64,000 nt of DNA from Cloacibacterium sp. TD35 (GTDB taxonomy: Bacteria > Bacteroidota > Bacteroidia > Flavobacteriales > Weeksellaceae): positions 2,114,001 through 2,178,000 of the forward strand of contig NZ_CP104850.1 in the NCBI RefSeq assembly GCF_028864635.1, given 5' to 3'. Made by a program: the position numbers and the translations under genes. Under the pieces are notes generated by a model, which saw nothing but the letters and a program-made list of their open reading frames with translations, was not told the DNA's origin and ran no database searches. Shown here piece by piece: positions 25,047-34,047 of the stretch; position 1 is the first letter of the stretch, and each line of letters begins with the position of its first letter.

Positions 25047-26273
25047 ATGACCAAACATGAAATTGTATTAATGAGTATTACCGGAGAAGACAAACCCGGG
25101 GTAACCTCATCTCTCACTGAAATTTTAAGTAAACACAATGCAACGATTCTAGATATTGGTCAGGCAAACATTCATCAATCCCTTTCCCTAGGCATTTTGT
25201 TTCGATTAGACCCACAAATGCAAGGCAATATTCTAAAAGACTTGCTTTTTAAATCATACGAACTCGGTGTACAAGCCAAATTTACACCTATAGAAAGAGA
25301 AGATTATGACCAATGGGTTTCTAGACAAGGTAAAGAAAGTTATGTGATTACCGTTCTTGGCCAAAAAATAGAAGCCAACCAATTGGCTCACGTAACGAAA
25401 GTTATTGCAGAGCAAGGATTAAACATAGACACCATTAAAAGGTTGACGGGAAGAATTCCGCTAGATTCTGAAGACGATAGTCAAAACAGGTCTTGTATAG
25501 AATTTTCGGTGCGTGGAACTCCTCAAAATGTGAATTTGATTCACGAAAAATTTGTGACTTTAAGTGGAGCATTAGACATTGATATTTCTTTCCAAAAAGA
25601 TAATATTTACCGCAGAAACAGACGATTAATCTGTTTTGATATGGATTCTACGCTCATTAAAACTGAAGTTATCGATGAATTGGCAGAAAGAGCTGGAGCT
25701 GGTGAAGAAGTAAGAGCCATCACCGAAGCAGCAATGCGTGGTGAAATAGATTTTAGCGAAAGTTTTAAAAAACGTGTTTCTCTTTTGGAAGGTTTAGAGG
25801 AATCTGTATTGCAAGAAATTGCAGAAAATCTTCCGATTATGGATGGTGCAGACAGACTGATGCATATTTTAAAAAAATGTGGTTATAAAATTGCTATTCT
25901 ATCGGGTGGGTTTACCTTTTTCGGGAAATATCTTAAAAAACGTTTTGGGGTAGATTATTTATACGCCAACGAATTAGAAATAAAAGACGGAAAACTTACG
26001 GGGAAACATCTTGGAGATATTGTAGACGGAAACAGAAAAGCAGAACTTTTGAAATTTTTGGCTCAAGTAGAAAATATAGAATTAGATCAAGTGATTGCTG
26101 TAGGAGACGGTGCCAATGATTTACCGATGCTGAACATTGCTGGTTTAGGAATTGCCTTTCACGCCAAACCAAAGGTTAAAGAAAATGCCAGACAATCTAT
26201 CTCTTCAATAGGTTTAGACGGGGTTTTATACTTTTTAGGATTTAGAGACAAACATATCAACGAAGATTTTTAA
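25047..26273 (+). CDS. serB: Phosphoserine phosphatase with N-terminal ACT domains
   Basis: Last step of serine synthesis, phosphoserine to serine. The 408-aa protein starts with two ACT-like regions (residues ~1-85 and ~95-180: MSITGEDKPGVTSSLTEIL, ITVLGQKIEANQLAHVTKVI), probably sensing serine. A HAD phosphatase follows: Asp198 and Asp200 in FDMDSTLIKTE, Ser/Gly in ILSGGFTFFGKYL, and GDGANDLPML. The start at 25047 is set by a -7 box 14 bases upstream. serA in this window supplies the first step of the same pathway. Confidence 0.95.
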   Translation: MTKHEIVLMSITGEDKPGVTSSLTEILSKHNATILDIGQANIHQSLSLGILFRLDPQMQGNILKDLLFKSYELGVQAKFTPIEREDYDQWVSRQGKESYVITVLGQKIEANQLAHVTKVIAEQGLNIDTIKRLTGRIPLDSEDDSQNRSCIEFSVRGTPQNVNLIHEKFVTLSGALDIDISFQKDNIYRRNRRLICFDMDSTLIKTEVIDELAERAGAGEEVRAITEAAMRGEIDFSESFKKRVSLLEGLEESVLQEIAENLPIMDGADRLMHILKKCGYKIAILSGGFTFFGKYLKKRFGVDYLYANELEIKDGKLTGKHLGDIVDGNRKAELLKFLAQVENIELDQVIAVGDGANDLPMLNIAGLGIAFHAKPKVKENARQSISSIGLDGVLYFLGFRDKHINEDF

Positions 26274-26296
26274 CATTTTAATTAAAAAATATATTC

Positions 26297-26437
26297 ATGG
26301 AAGAAAAAAAGACTCCAAAATGGAAAACCCTTCTTAAAAAATACGGTTGGCTAGGCATTTTATTTTTCTCAGTAAAAGGTACGCTTTCTCTTATTGCGAT
26401 AATATGGGGTGCCAATGCTCTAAAAGGCTGTATGTAA
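26297..26437 (+). CDS. Small membrane protein, 46 aa
   Basis: A short frame downstream of serB encodes MEEKKTPKWKTLLKKYGWLG followed by a single hydrophobic segment (ILFFSVKGTLSLIAIIWGA) and a short tail ending GCM. The charged N-terminus and one helix fit a small inner-membrane protein. It is 23 bases from serB, and its stop codon is immediately followed by the stop codon of the converging acetyltransferase. Many flavobacteria carry similar tiny proteins; function unknown. Confidence 0.75.
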   Translation: MEEKKTPKWKTLLKKYGWLGILFFSVKGTLSLIAIIWGANALKGCM

Positions 26438-26965
26438 CTATTTCCAGTTTTCTTTTTTAATCCAATATTCTACGTTTTGTTTGGTAGATTCGCCGTGATA
26501 CGCTACCATTACTTCGCCTTTCAATTCGGCTCCTAATTTTTCCATGGCTTTTCTTGAACGCCAATTTTCTGCGCCTACATGAAACTTCACCAAATCTACA
26601 TACTGGAAAATGTAATCTAGCATCATTTTTTTTACAATAGGATTCAACTGACCTCCCCAAAATTTTCTACCATAAAAAGTATAGCCTATAAAAATAGAGT
26701 TTTCATCTTCGTCATAACTGTAAAATCTGGTACTTCCAGCCACTTCATTGCTTACTTTATCAATGATTATAAAAGCGCCTTCAGAAATAAGGGCTCCATC
26801 AAAAAAATTTCTAAAAATATCTCTTTGAAAACGGTTTTTATTCGGATGCTGTTCCCAAACCAAAGGGTCTGAAGCTACTTGATACAATCTTTCGAAATCT
26901 GATTCCTGAAGCGGAATCAATCTTACTTTATTCGTTTCTAAAATGGGTTGTATGCTGAAATCCAT
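26438..26965 (-). CDS. GNAT-family N-acetyltransferase
   Basis: A 175-aa acetyl-CoA-dependent acetyltransferase of the RimJ/RimL-like group. It opens ILETNKVRLIPLQESDFERLYQVASDPLVWEQHP, has strand-turn EVAGSTRFYSYDEDENSIFIGYTFYGRKFWG, and the acetyl-CoA and helix region VGAENWRSRKAMEKLGAELKGE. The substrate is unknown; relatives act on proteins or small amines. The ATG at 26965 (MDFSIQ) is preferred because the upstream extension starts inside the terminator of the efflux operon. Confidence 0.88.
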   Translation of the reverse strand: MDFSIQPILETNKVRLIPLQESDFERLYQVASDPLVWEQHPNKNRFQRDIFRNFFDGALISEGAFIIIDKVSNEVAGSTRFYSYDEDENSIFIGYTFYGRKFWGGQLNPIVKKMMLDYIFQYVDLVKFHVGAENWRSRKAMEKLGAELKGEVMVAYHGESTKQNVEYWIKKENWK

Positions 26966-26990
26966 GACTTTATTTTTAACAAATGTAATA

Positions 26991-27024
26991 AAAAAGGCTC
27001 CACTTGTAAAACACAAATGAAGCC
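26991..27024 (-). terminator. Terminator of the RND efflux operon
   Basis: Read on the minus strand, GGCTTCATTTGT pairs with ACAAGTGGAGCC over 12 positions, two of them G-U, and is followed by six T. The G-U pairs favour the minus-strand RNA, so the terminator is directional. Confidence 0.85.
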
Positions 27025-27047
27025 TAAAAACACAAATGAAAAAAAAT

Positions 27048-27254
27048 TTAGTTACAACAAGTGTCTTTTTCGTCTTTTAAGCCCAATTTTTCTAAAATGG
27101 TACTTAATAAACACCAGTTGGTAAAAGCGTTTTGAAACAAATTAGCACCTACGAAACCTGTTAACCAAAACCAATTTTGATGTACAAAAATTCCCAGTAA
27201 TAAACTTGTTAATATCATGGTTCCTGCGAACCCGTGGATTACTCTTGTCTTCAT
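27048..27254 (-). CDS. DUF2892-type small membrane protein
   Basis: A 68-aa protein with two membrane helices (RVIHGFAGTMILTSLLLGIFV and FWLTGFVGANLFQNAFTNW), a loop WCLLSTILEKLGL and a Cys-Cys tail, the pattern of the YgaP-type DUF2892 domain often linked to rhodaneses. It is the last gene of the efflux operon. A rhodanese gene just upstream of the operon shares its apparent regulator, so the two may work together in sulfur or thiol handling. Confidence 0.85.
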   Translation of the reverse strand: MKTRVIHGFAGTMILTSLLLGIFVHQNWFWLTGFVGANLFQNAFTNWCLLSTILEKLGLKDEKDTCCN

Positions 27255-27264
27255 ATTTTTATTG

Positions 27265-27567
27265 TTATATTGATTTTTCTATATTCATTGTAGCCACGTG
27301 GATTTTAGAAAGGGATTTTTGTTTCCCATTGAAAAATTCCACTTTTCTATACACTTCTTCAGTAAAATTCTCGTCGATAAAAACTGCAAATAGTACAGAA
27401 TCTATCTCTGTATGCGAAGCTCCGAACCAGTTTTCTGAACTGCCATCGCTTTCATTTTTGTAACCTTTTACATAGTGATATGAAAAAGATTTTACTCCAG
27501 AATGATTGAGAATGTCTTTTACATTTTTCTCAAATTCTCTAATCGCTGTAATCATTAAAAGTTTCAT
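27265..27567 (-). CDS. Small PII-like (ferredoxin-fold) protein, putative
   Basis: A 100-aa protein with the beta-alpha-beta-beta-alpha-beta order of PII-like proteins: MKLLMITAIREFEKNVKDILNHSG, then KSFSYHYVKGYK, then SVLFAVFIDENFTEEVYRKVEFFN. It lies 15 bases after the RND permease gene. PII-like proteins with this placement are thought to sense ligands or metals and modulate the neighbouring transporter; that role here is inferred only from fold and position. Confidence 0.6.
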   Translation of the reverse strand: MKLLMITAIREFEKNVKDILNHSGVKSFSYHYVKGYKNESDGSSENWFGASHTEIDSVLFAVFIDENFTEEVYRKVEFFNGKQKSLSKIHVATMNIEKSI

Positions 27568-27582
27568 AATGAATAAATTTTT

Positions 27583-30500
27583 TTATAGGTTATCATCTGA
27601 AGAAATCTCACCATATTCACTTTTTTCATCTGCGTGTATTTTCTCCCATTTTTTCTTTTCGGTCATGTAATAAATCAACGGAATTACAATCAGTGTTAAT
27701 AAAGTAGAAACAATTGCTCCAAAAACCAATGAAATGGCTAATCCTTGGAAAATAGGGTCGAATAAAATGATTACCGCTCCTATAACTACTGCACCCGTTG
27801 TTAATAAAATTGGTGTAGTTCTTACCGCTCCTGCTTCTATAATCGCTTGTTTAATTGGAATTCCTTCATTAAGTCGAATTTCTATAAAGTCAATGAGCAA
27901 TACCGAGTTTCTTACCATGACTCCCGCTAAAGCAATCATCCCGATGAATGAAGTTGCGGTGAAGAAAGCTCCTAATAACCAGTGTCCTAATACTATCCCA
28001 ATCAAAGAAAGCGGAATGGCAACCATCATGACCATTGGCGTTTTAAAATTCTGGAACCAACCAACAATTAGCATGTAGATAATGATAATTACCACTGCAA
28101 AAGCAGCCCCTAAATCACGGAAAACTTCTAAAGTAATCTGCCATTCTCCATCCCATTTTACGGTATAATCGTCTTCATTGCTTGGTTGATTCATGTATAA
28201 TTCATTGATAGAATATCCTTTTGGAAGTTCCATTTTTTTCAATTTTTCTTCCATTCCAAGAATTGCATACGCTGGACTTTCTAAACCTCCTGCCATATCT
28301 GCTAATACATACACTACTCTTTTCTGGTCTTTTCTGTATATTGTCTTCTGTAATTCTTCGCGCTGAACTTTCACCAAATCACTTACGGGAACCATATTAC
28401 CCATTTGTCCTTTGATTTTTACATCAGTAATGTCTGTAATTGATGTTTTATCCGCATCATTCAATTTCATGACAATGTCTACTGCATCATTTGATTTCTC
28501 ATCATACAAATTCCCGATAGGGTGTTCGCCCATCAAATACGTAAGATTTCCTACAATTTGCGCTGGTGCAACACCGTTCAACATTGCTTTTTCTTTATCA
28601 GCAACCAGTTTGAATTCTGTTTGTGGTGCTTCAACCATCCAATCTACATCTACCACATCATCTGTATTGTTCAGAATATTTTGAACTTGATTAGCTACTT
28701 TAATTTGCTCATCGTAATCAGGACCATAAATTTCTGCTACAATGGTTGATAAAACTGGCGGACCAGGTGGAACCTCTACGATTTTCACATTAGCATTGTA
28801 TTTTTTCGCAATTTTCTGAATTTCAGGACGAATGTTTTTTGCTACATCGTGGCTTTGGTTATCTCTGTCTTCTTTGTGCAATAAATTCACTTGAATATCA
28901 GCGGTATTGCTTTGTCCACGCATATCATAGTGACGAACCAAACCATTGAAAGTAATTGGTGCTGATGAACCTACATACGATTGATAATTTACCACTTCTG
29001 GAACTGTTTTCAGGTACTGCGCAATTTCCTGAGAAACTGATGCCGTTCTTTCCAGAGTCGTTCCTTCTGGCATATCAATCACCACTTGGATTTCATTTTT
29101 ATTATCAAAAGGAAGCATTTTTACCGCTACCCATTTTGTACCGAAAGCCAACATAGAAATCAATAGCAACACTACGGTAATCCCCATCATGGTCCAACGT
29201 TTTTTACCGCTGTCTAAGAATGGCTGCTCTATTTTTTTGTAAATTTTATAGATTTTGCTGGTTTCCATACCCTGTTCTTCCTTGTGCTCTTCGTCATCTT
29301 TCACTTTCAATAAATGATAACCCAGATAAGGGGTAACGGTTAACGCTACGAACAATGAAAGCATCATGGCAATAGAAGCACCAATTGGCATTGGAGACAT
29401 ATAAGGTCCCATCATTCCGCTTACGAAAGCCATCGGTAAAATAGCTGCAATTACGGTGAACGTAGCCAAAATGGTTGGGTTTCCTACTTCATTAATCGCA
29501 TAAATAGCCGCTTGTTTGAATGGCAATTTCTTCATGTGGAAGTGTCGGTGCATATTTTCAGCAATAATAATACTGTCGTCAACCACAATTCCCACTACGA
29601 AAACTAGAGCGAAAAGCGTAATTCTGTTCAGCGTGTAACCCAGCATATAATAACTGAAAAGCGTTAGTGCAAACGTTAAAGGAACTGAGAAGAAAACGAC
29701 TAATCCGCCTCTCCAACCCATTGCCAACATTACCAGAACGGTAACTGCTAAAATCGCGACACCTAAGTGCATCAATAATTCTGAAACTTTATGAGAAGCT
29801 GTTTCCCCATAGTTTCTGGTTACTTCTACATGAACATCATTCGGAATTAAAGTTTTCTTTAAATCTTCTACTTTATCCAAAATTTGCTCAGAAATTTTCA
29901 TCGCATCTGCTCCTTTCACTTTAGAAACAGAAAGCGTAACCGCAGGATATTCTGACTTAAATTTTTTACCATTTTCTACTGCATTACCATAACCGAAACT
30001 CACATAATTCACTGGAGATTGCGCTCCATCTTCTACTTTTGCAATTTGTTTCAGGTAAACGGGCATATTTTGCGAAGTTCCTACTACCAAATTTTCTACA
30101 TCCTCTGCAGAACTTAAAAACTGTCCTGTAGTCAATAGATATTCAGTATCATTAGAATCAAAGCTTCCTGATTGTGAACTTCCGTTATTGGCTTGAATCA
30201 TTTGCATCACGTTTAATGCGTCAATGCTTAATTCCGCCATTTTATCTTTATCTAATTCGACTTTTAACTGGCGGTTTCTACCCCCAATCACTTTAGTTAA
30301 AGAAACATCTTTAATTTTTTTGATTTCCGAAGACAATTCTTCTGTCATCTGACGAAGTTCGTAATCGTTGTATTTTTCACTCCAAAGTGTTAAACCCAGC
30401 ATCGGAACATCGTCAATAGAACGAGTTTTCACCATCGGTTCATACACTCCTTTCGGAAAAATATTTTTATTTTTCATGAGTTCGTCATATAGTTTCACGT

Positions 30501-30828
30501 AAGAACGCTCTGTATCTTCGCCTACGTAAAACTGAACGATAATCATGGCTTGTCCGTTCATTGCCATAGAATGAACGTGCTCTACTCCTTTTATGTTTGA
30601 GATGATTTTTTCTAATGGTTTCACCACTCTGCTTTCTACCTCTTTAGGTGAAGCACCGGGATAACCTACCATTACGTCTGCCATCGGAACGATAATCTGT
30701 GGCTCTTCTTCTCTTGGTATCAATGTGGAACTGTACACCCCAATAATCATCAATGCAATCATCAACAAAATTGTTAATTTTGAATTGATAAAAAACTCGG
30801 CGATGCGTCCTGCAAATCCTTTTTCCAT
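27583..30828 (-). CDS. RND efflux permease
   Basis: A 1081-aa inner-membrane proton-driven pump of the AcrB/HAE superfamily. The N-terminal helix (TILLMIALMIIGVYSS), the porter domains, the conserved GIVVDDSIIIAENMHRH in TM4-TM5, and a second membrane half ending VFGAIVSTLLTLIVIPLIYYM give the usual 12-helix plan. It works with the adaptor and TolC-like genes upstream. The substrate cannot be fixed: the protein lacks an obvious heavy-metal signature but sits with PII-like and DUF2892 proteins unusual for simple drug pumps. Confidence 0.93.
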   Translation of the reverse strand: MEKGFAGRIAEFFINSKLTILLMIALMIIGVYSSTLIPREEEPQIIVPMADVMVGYPGASPKEVESRVVKPLEKIISNIKGVEHVHSMAMNGQAMIIVQFYVGEDTERSYVKLYDELMKNKNIFPKGVYEPMVKTRSIDDVPMLGLTLWSEKYNDYELRQMTEELSSEIKKIKDVSLTKVIGGRNRQLKVELDKDKMAELSIDALNVMQMIQANNGSSQSGSFDSNDTEYLLTTGQFLSSAEDVENLVVGTSQNMPVYLKQIAKVEDGAQSPVNYVSFGYGNAVENGKKFKSEYPAVTLSVSKVKGADAMKISEQILDKVEDLKKTLIPNDVHVEVTRNYGETASHKVSELLMHLGVAILAVTVLVMLAMGWRGGLVVFFSVPLTFALTLFSYYMLGYTLNRITLFALVFVVGIVVDDSIIIAENMHRHFHMKKLPFKQAAIYAINEVGNPTILATFTVIAAILPMAFVSGMMGPYMSPMPIGASIAMMLSLFVALTVTPYLGYHLLKVKDDEEHKEEQGMETSKIYKIYKKIEQPFLDSGKKRWTMMGITVVLLLISMLAFGTKWVAVKMLPFDNKNEIQVVIDMPEGTTLERTASVSQEIAQYLKTVPEVVNYQSYVGSSAPITFNGLVRHYDMRGQSNTADIQVNLLHKEDRDNQSHDVAKNIRPEIQKIAKKYNANVKIVEVPPGPPVLSTIVAEIYGPDYDEQIKVANQVQNILNNTDDVVDVDWMVEAPQTEFKLVADKEKAMLNGVAPAQIVGNLTYLMGEHPIGNLYDEKSNDAVDIVMKLNDADKTSITDITDVKIKGQMGNMVPVSDLVKVQREELQKTIYRKDQKRVVYVLADMAGGLESPAYAILGMEEKLKKMELPKGYSINELYMNQPSNEDDYTVKWDGEWQITLEVFRDLGAAFAVVIIIIYMLIVGWFQNFKTPMVMMVAIPLSLIGIVLGHWLLGAFFTATSFIGMIALAGVMVRNSVLLIDFIEIRLNEGIPIKQAIIEAGAVRTTPILLTTGAVVIGAVIILFDPIFQGLAISLVFGAIVSTLLTLIVIPLIYYMTEKKKWEKIHADEKSEYGEISSDDNL

Positions 30829-30927
30829 AATATATTTTTAGATGTTAGATTTTAGATTTCAGATGCTAGACTGACCTTTCAACATTTAAAGTAAATGGTC
30901 TCATTTCTAGTATCTTGTGTCTAGTCT

Positions 30928-32016
30928 CTATTTTAAAGTAACTTTTGCACCGTTAAACAATTTTCCTTCTGCTGAAATGATGTACTGGTCATTAGCGTTA
31001 AGACCTGATAAAATTTCTACTTGATTACCGAAAGTTTTACCCACTTTTACCCATCTTAGAACTGCGGTATTTTGTGAACTTATGGTGTAAACTCCTGTTA
31101 ACTGTCCGTTTTCTACAATTGCAGACTTCGGAATCATTACGCCATCTTGAAAATCCTGATTCACATTTCCAGAATTTTTGAAAGGAAACTGAACATTCAC
31201 AAACATCCCTGGTAATAAATCTTTAGAAGCAGGAACATTGATTTTCACTAAGTATTGTCCACCTGTATTTGTTGAAGATTTGCTGATTTCTGAAACCGTA
31301 CCCGAAACTTCTTTATTGGTAGATTTTAAAGTTACTTTTACAGGCATTCCAGATTTTAAAAGGGTTATATTCTGTTCAGAAACTAAAACTTGTGCCTGTA
31401 AAGCTCCTGGAGATTCTATAGTTAACAAAGGCATTCCTGGACTTGCCATATCACCTTGACTGGCATATTTCGCAGTAACTGTACCAGAAATAGGTGCCGT
31501 AACATTGGTATATCTGTACTGAGCGTTTACTTCATTTTTCATTTGCTGAGCAGCTTGTAAACCAGCTTGAGCCATTTCGTAACGCGCTCTCATATCATCT
31601 AATTCTTTTTGAGAAGCTGATTGATTTTTGTATAAATTTTGAAATCTTTCAAAATCTTTTTTCGCAATATTATAATTGGCTTGTGCTTGAGCTATGTTCG
31701 CAGAAGCCTGTCCGCCTTTTGCTTGAATATCTGTACTATTGATGCTTACTAAAAGTTGACCTGCATTTACATACTGACCTACTTCTACCTGCATCGCTGT
31801 AATGTACCCCATCATTCTAGTAGAAACATTTACAGAATTTTTAGCTACTAATTTTCCACTTGCTGTGGCATTAGAACCTACTGCATTGGTCGCAGATTTA
31901 TTTACGGTAACCGCGATAGATTTGTCATTTAATTCTGCAGATTTATTTTCGTCTGAAGAACAACTTGCAAGGAATACGCTTCCTAAAAATAATGCTGAAT
32001 AAATATATGTTTTCAT
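30928..32016 (-). CDS. RND efflux periplasmic adaptor, lipoprotein
   Basis: A 362-aa membrane-fusion protein. The signal ends in LASC (Cys19), so it is lipid-anchored. The order is barrel-sandwich half (KNSVNVSTRMMGYITAMQVEVGQYVNAGQLL), a coiled-coil hairpin (residues ~100-165), second lipoyl half (TNVTAPISGTVTAKYASQGD), beta-barrel, and membrane-proximal domain. It bridges the permease and the TolC-like channel. Its start is preceded by a structured leader shared with a glycosyltransferase gene. AGAT-type repeats fill the gap to the permease. Confidence 0.93.
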   Translation of the reverse strand: MKTYIYSALFLGSVFLASCSSDENKSAELNDKSIAVTVNKSATNAVGSNATASGKLVAKNSVNVSTRMMGYITAMQVEVGQYVNAGQLLVSINSTDIQAKGGQASANIAQAQANYNIAKKDFERFQNLYKNQSASQKELDDMRARYEMAQAGLQAAQQMKNEVNAQYRYTNVTAPISGTVTAKYASQGDMASPGMPLLTIESPGALQAQVLVSEQNITLLKSGMPVKVTLKSTNKEVSGTVSEISKSSTNTGGQYLVKINVPASKDLLPGMFVNVQFPFKNSGNVNQDFQDGVMIPKSAIVENGQLTGVYTISSQNTAVLRWVKVGKTFGNQVEILSGLNANDQYIISAEGKLFNGAKVTLK

Positions 32017-32105
32017 ATGTAGATTTTATTTTTATTTAAAGGTCATATGTAATCGCCTAACCTTCTTTGAAGTTTATGTTTCAACTTTAATATTGGCGAT
32101 TTCAT
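32017..32105 (-). promoter_or_regulatory. Structured leader element, copy B (shared with 8474-8559)
   Basis: On the minus strand ATGAAATCGCC opens a basal stem AATCGCC/GGCGATT (32095-32101 with 32051-32057), enclosing an inner hairpin with AAGTT/AACTT arms. CATATGACC follows, then an A-rich stretch and CTACATATGAAA at the start codon. The mini-frame ATG-ACC-TTT-AAA-TAA lies at 32032-32046. It fills the gap between the TolC-like gene and the adaptor gene, as copy A fills the gap between two GT2 genes. Confidence 0.6.
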
Positions 32106-32121
32106 AAGAAGATTTTTATTG

Positions 32122-33429
32122 TTATTGTTTTAAATATTTATAGTATTCTAAAGCGACATTGTATTCAAAAATAGCTTGTTGGTATTCCAAATCTTTTTGA
32201 GACATGGTGGTTTCGCTCATTAATAAGTCTGAAGATTTCTCTAAACCTTGGTCATATCTGTTTTTACGAATTCTATACGCTTCTTTGCTTTGTTCAAGTG
32301 CTAGTTTGGTAAGGTTTACCTTGTTTTCTGCATCTTGAACTTGGCGATTTGCTTTATTGAGTTCTAACTGACTCTGCTTATTGTATTGAGTTATTTCTGT
32401 TTGAACTTTAGTCAATTCTGCTTTGTATTTTTCTTGTTCAGATTTTGCTTTTAATCCATCAAATACATTCCAAGAAAGCTGAAATCCTGCCAAATAACCA
32501 TTTGCACCAAACTGTGCGAATTTGTTATCATACAATTCAAAACTGCCGAAAGCATTTAATCTTGGCAAAAACTTGGCTTTGGTAGATTTAATCAGATAAT
32601 CGTACGCTTCTAGAGATTTTTGATATGCTTGCAAGTCTTTTCTTCCCACATTCAGCATAACAGTATTTTCTAAAATTTGGTCTTGAAATTCTAATTGTTC
32701 TGTAGGTTTTAAGACCTTATTGAAGGACTCTTCGTCTAGCAAGAAATAAAGGTAATCTGAAGCATTTTTTATGTTAGATTGAGCATAAGCAATCTGATTT
32801 TCTATTTCTTTTACACGAACATCTATGTATAACACTTCCGTTTTCTGAATCATTCCGTTTTTGAAATAATTGTCGATTACTTTTTTGTTGGCTAGCGTAG
32901 TTGCTTTTGCATTTTCAAGTGTTTCGAGCATTCTATAAGCTAATTGCAATTGCATATATGCTTTTTTGAACTCAAACTGAATGTATTCTTTGGTTCTTTC
33001 TGCTTTAATTTTTAAAACTTCAGATTTTACTTGTCCTGCTTTTTTAAGATACACCGCATCCATATTGATGATGGGTTGTTGCACCTCAATTTTAGTAGCG
33101 AAATTAGAAATCGCATCTGGAGCATTTAATTTAGCTGGGTCAAAATCCATTTGCGTAATACGCTCCTGATTCAATTTAGAACCGAAAGCATACAGAGGAT
33201 TATTGGTATTCGAAAAGGTGTAAGAAGCATTTACGTTTGGTAAATACATTGCTCTCGTTCCCAATAGTTCTGCCTGTGCTAATTTGGCTTCGTCATTAGC
33301 CAATTTCACTTGAAGATTTTGGTCTACCATTCTTTGTTCTAATTCTGCTCTAGAAATTCTGATGGTATCTTGTGAGAAACCTTTCAGAATGAGCGAAAAA
33401 ACAAAAACTACAGTAAAAAATTTTCTCAT
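32122..33429 (-). CDS. TolC-family outer-membrane efflux channel
   Basis: A 435-aa exported protein (signal peptide MRKFFTVVFVFSLILKGFSQ) with the two-fold repeated long helices of TolC (residues ~25-215 and ~240-435), rich in Gln, Ala and Lys, and the GFQLSWNVFDGLKAKSEQEK segment typical of the second repeat. It forms the outer-membrane exit for the RND pump encoded downstream. It is the first gene of the operon, behind a -7 box and a Crp/Fnr-like palindrome. Confidence 0.93.
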   Translation of the reverse strand: MRKFFTVVFVFSLILKGFSQDTIRISRAELEQRMVDQNLQVKLANDEAKLAQAELLGTRAMYLPNVNASYTFSNTNNPLYAFGSKLNQERITQMDFDPAKLNAPDAISNFATKIEVQQPIINMDAVYLKKAGQVKSEVLKIKAERTKEYIQFEFKKAYMQLQLAYRMLETLENAKATTLANKKVIDNYFKNGMIQKTEVLYIDVRVKEIENQIAYAQSNIKNASDYLYFLLDEESFNKVLKPTEQLEFQDQILENTVMLNVGRKDLQAYQKSLEAYDYLIKSTKAKFLPRLNAFGSFELYDNKFAQFGANGYLAGFQLSWNVFDGLKAKSEQEKYKAELTKVQTEITQYNKQSQLELNKANRQVQDAENKVNLTKLALEQSKEAYRIRKNRYDQGLEKSSDLLMSETTMSQKDLEYQQAIFEYNVALEYYKYLKQ

Positions 33430-33508
33430 TGTATTTAAATTTTTCTTTTTTTAATTTATTTTAATTATTGAAATTGAGATTTTTGATACACGTTCTCTAT
33501 TTCTTCGG

Positions 33509-33553
33509 CAAAAATATTGGTGATAAAAATCATATGCAGTAACTTATGTTACA
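33509..33553 (-). promoter_or_regulatory. Efflux operon promoter with Crp/Fnr-like operator
   Basis: AGTAACTTATGTTACA (33538-33553) is a GTAAC-N4-GTTAC palindrome. TATTTTTG (33509-33516, minus strand) is the -7 box. The centres are 33 bases apart, exactly as at the rhodanese promoter, so the operator centre falls near -41, the usual place for a Crp/Fnr activator. A further half-site GTTACA lies at 33570-33575. Confidence 0.7.
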
Positions 33554-33579
33554 TTAAGAAAATTCTTTTGTTACAAAGA

Positions 33580-33607
33580 AAAAACGCCAGAAAAATTCTG
33601 ACGTTTA
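33580..33607 (-). terminator. Terminator after the rhodanese gene
   Basis: On the minus strand AAACGTCAGAA pairs with TTCTGGCGTTT (one bulge) and is followed by a T-run. It separates the rhodanese gene from the efflux promoter. Confidence 0.75.
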
Positions 33608-33629
33608 AAAAGGGGTAATCTTCAATATA

Positions 33630-33995
33630 TTAACTGCCGCATTCCGCAGTTTTAGAAAGGGAATGTGAAATGATTTCTGGTGGATTTCCAAGAAGTGGTA
33701 AATCATTTTGTTGCCATTTTACCAAACCACCTTCTAAATAGTAAATCTGGTTAAAGTCTCTATCTTCCAAATATTTGGCAACACTTTTACTTCTCACACT
33801 ATTATTACAAACCAAAACGATTTTTTTATCTGCATCAAAATGTGTCAATAATTCTTCTATCTCGCTGAAGGGAAGATTTTCTACGATAGGAAGTCCCATT
33901 TTATACAATTCAAATTCATAGCGTTCTCTAACGTCTACCAATTGAATGGTTTCGTTTATCATCGTTTGAAAGGTACTAGGACAAATGCTTTTCAT
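33630..33995 (-). CDS. Single-domain rhodanese-like protein
   Basis: A 121-aa cytoplasmic rhodanese. VDVRERYEFELYKMG is the N-terminal motif and VCNNSVRS carries the active-site cysteine with its loop, followed by YLEGGLVKWQQ. It probably moves sulfane sulfur to a thiol acceptor. The ATG at 33995 is chosen; an in-frame TTG 12 bases upstream is not needed. The same operator sequence and spacing as at the efflux promoter suggests joint control with the pump and its DUF2892 protein. Confidence 0.9.
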   Translation of the reverse strand: MKSICPSTFQTMINETIQLVDVRERYEFELYKMGLPIVENLPFSEIEELLTHFDADKKIVLVCNNSVRSKSVAKYLEDRDFNQIYYLEGGLVKWQQNDLPLLGNPPEIISHSLSKTAECGS

Positions 33996-34047
33996 GGAAA
34001 TTTTCAATTTATTGGGTTAAAAAGACTCTGTTTATCTTTGTTCATTG

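Noticed and set aside
27583-32016. Heavy-metal (CusA/CzcA-type) assignment for the RND pump
   Set aside because: No clear metal-path methionine or acidic signature could be identified by eye; substrate left open.
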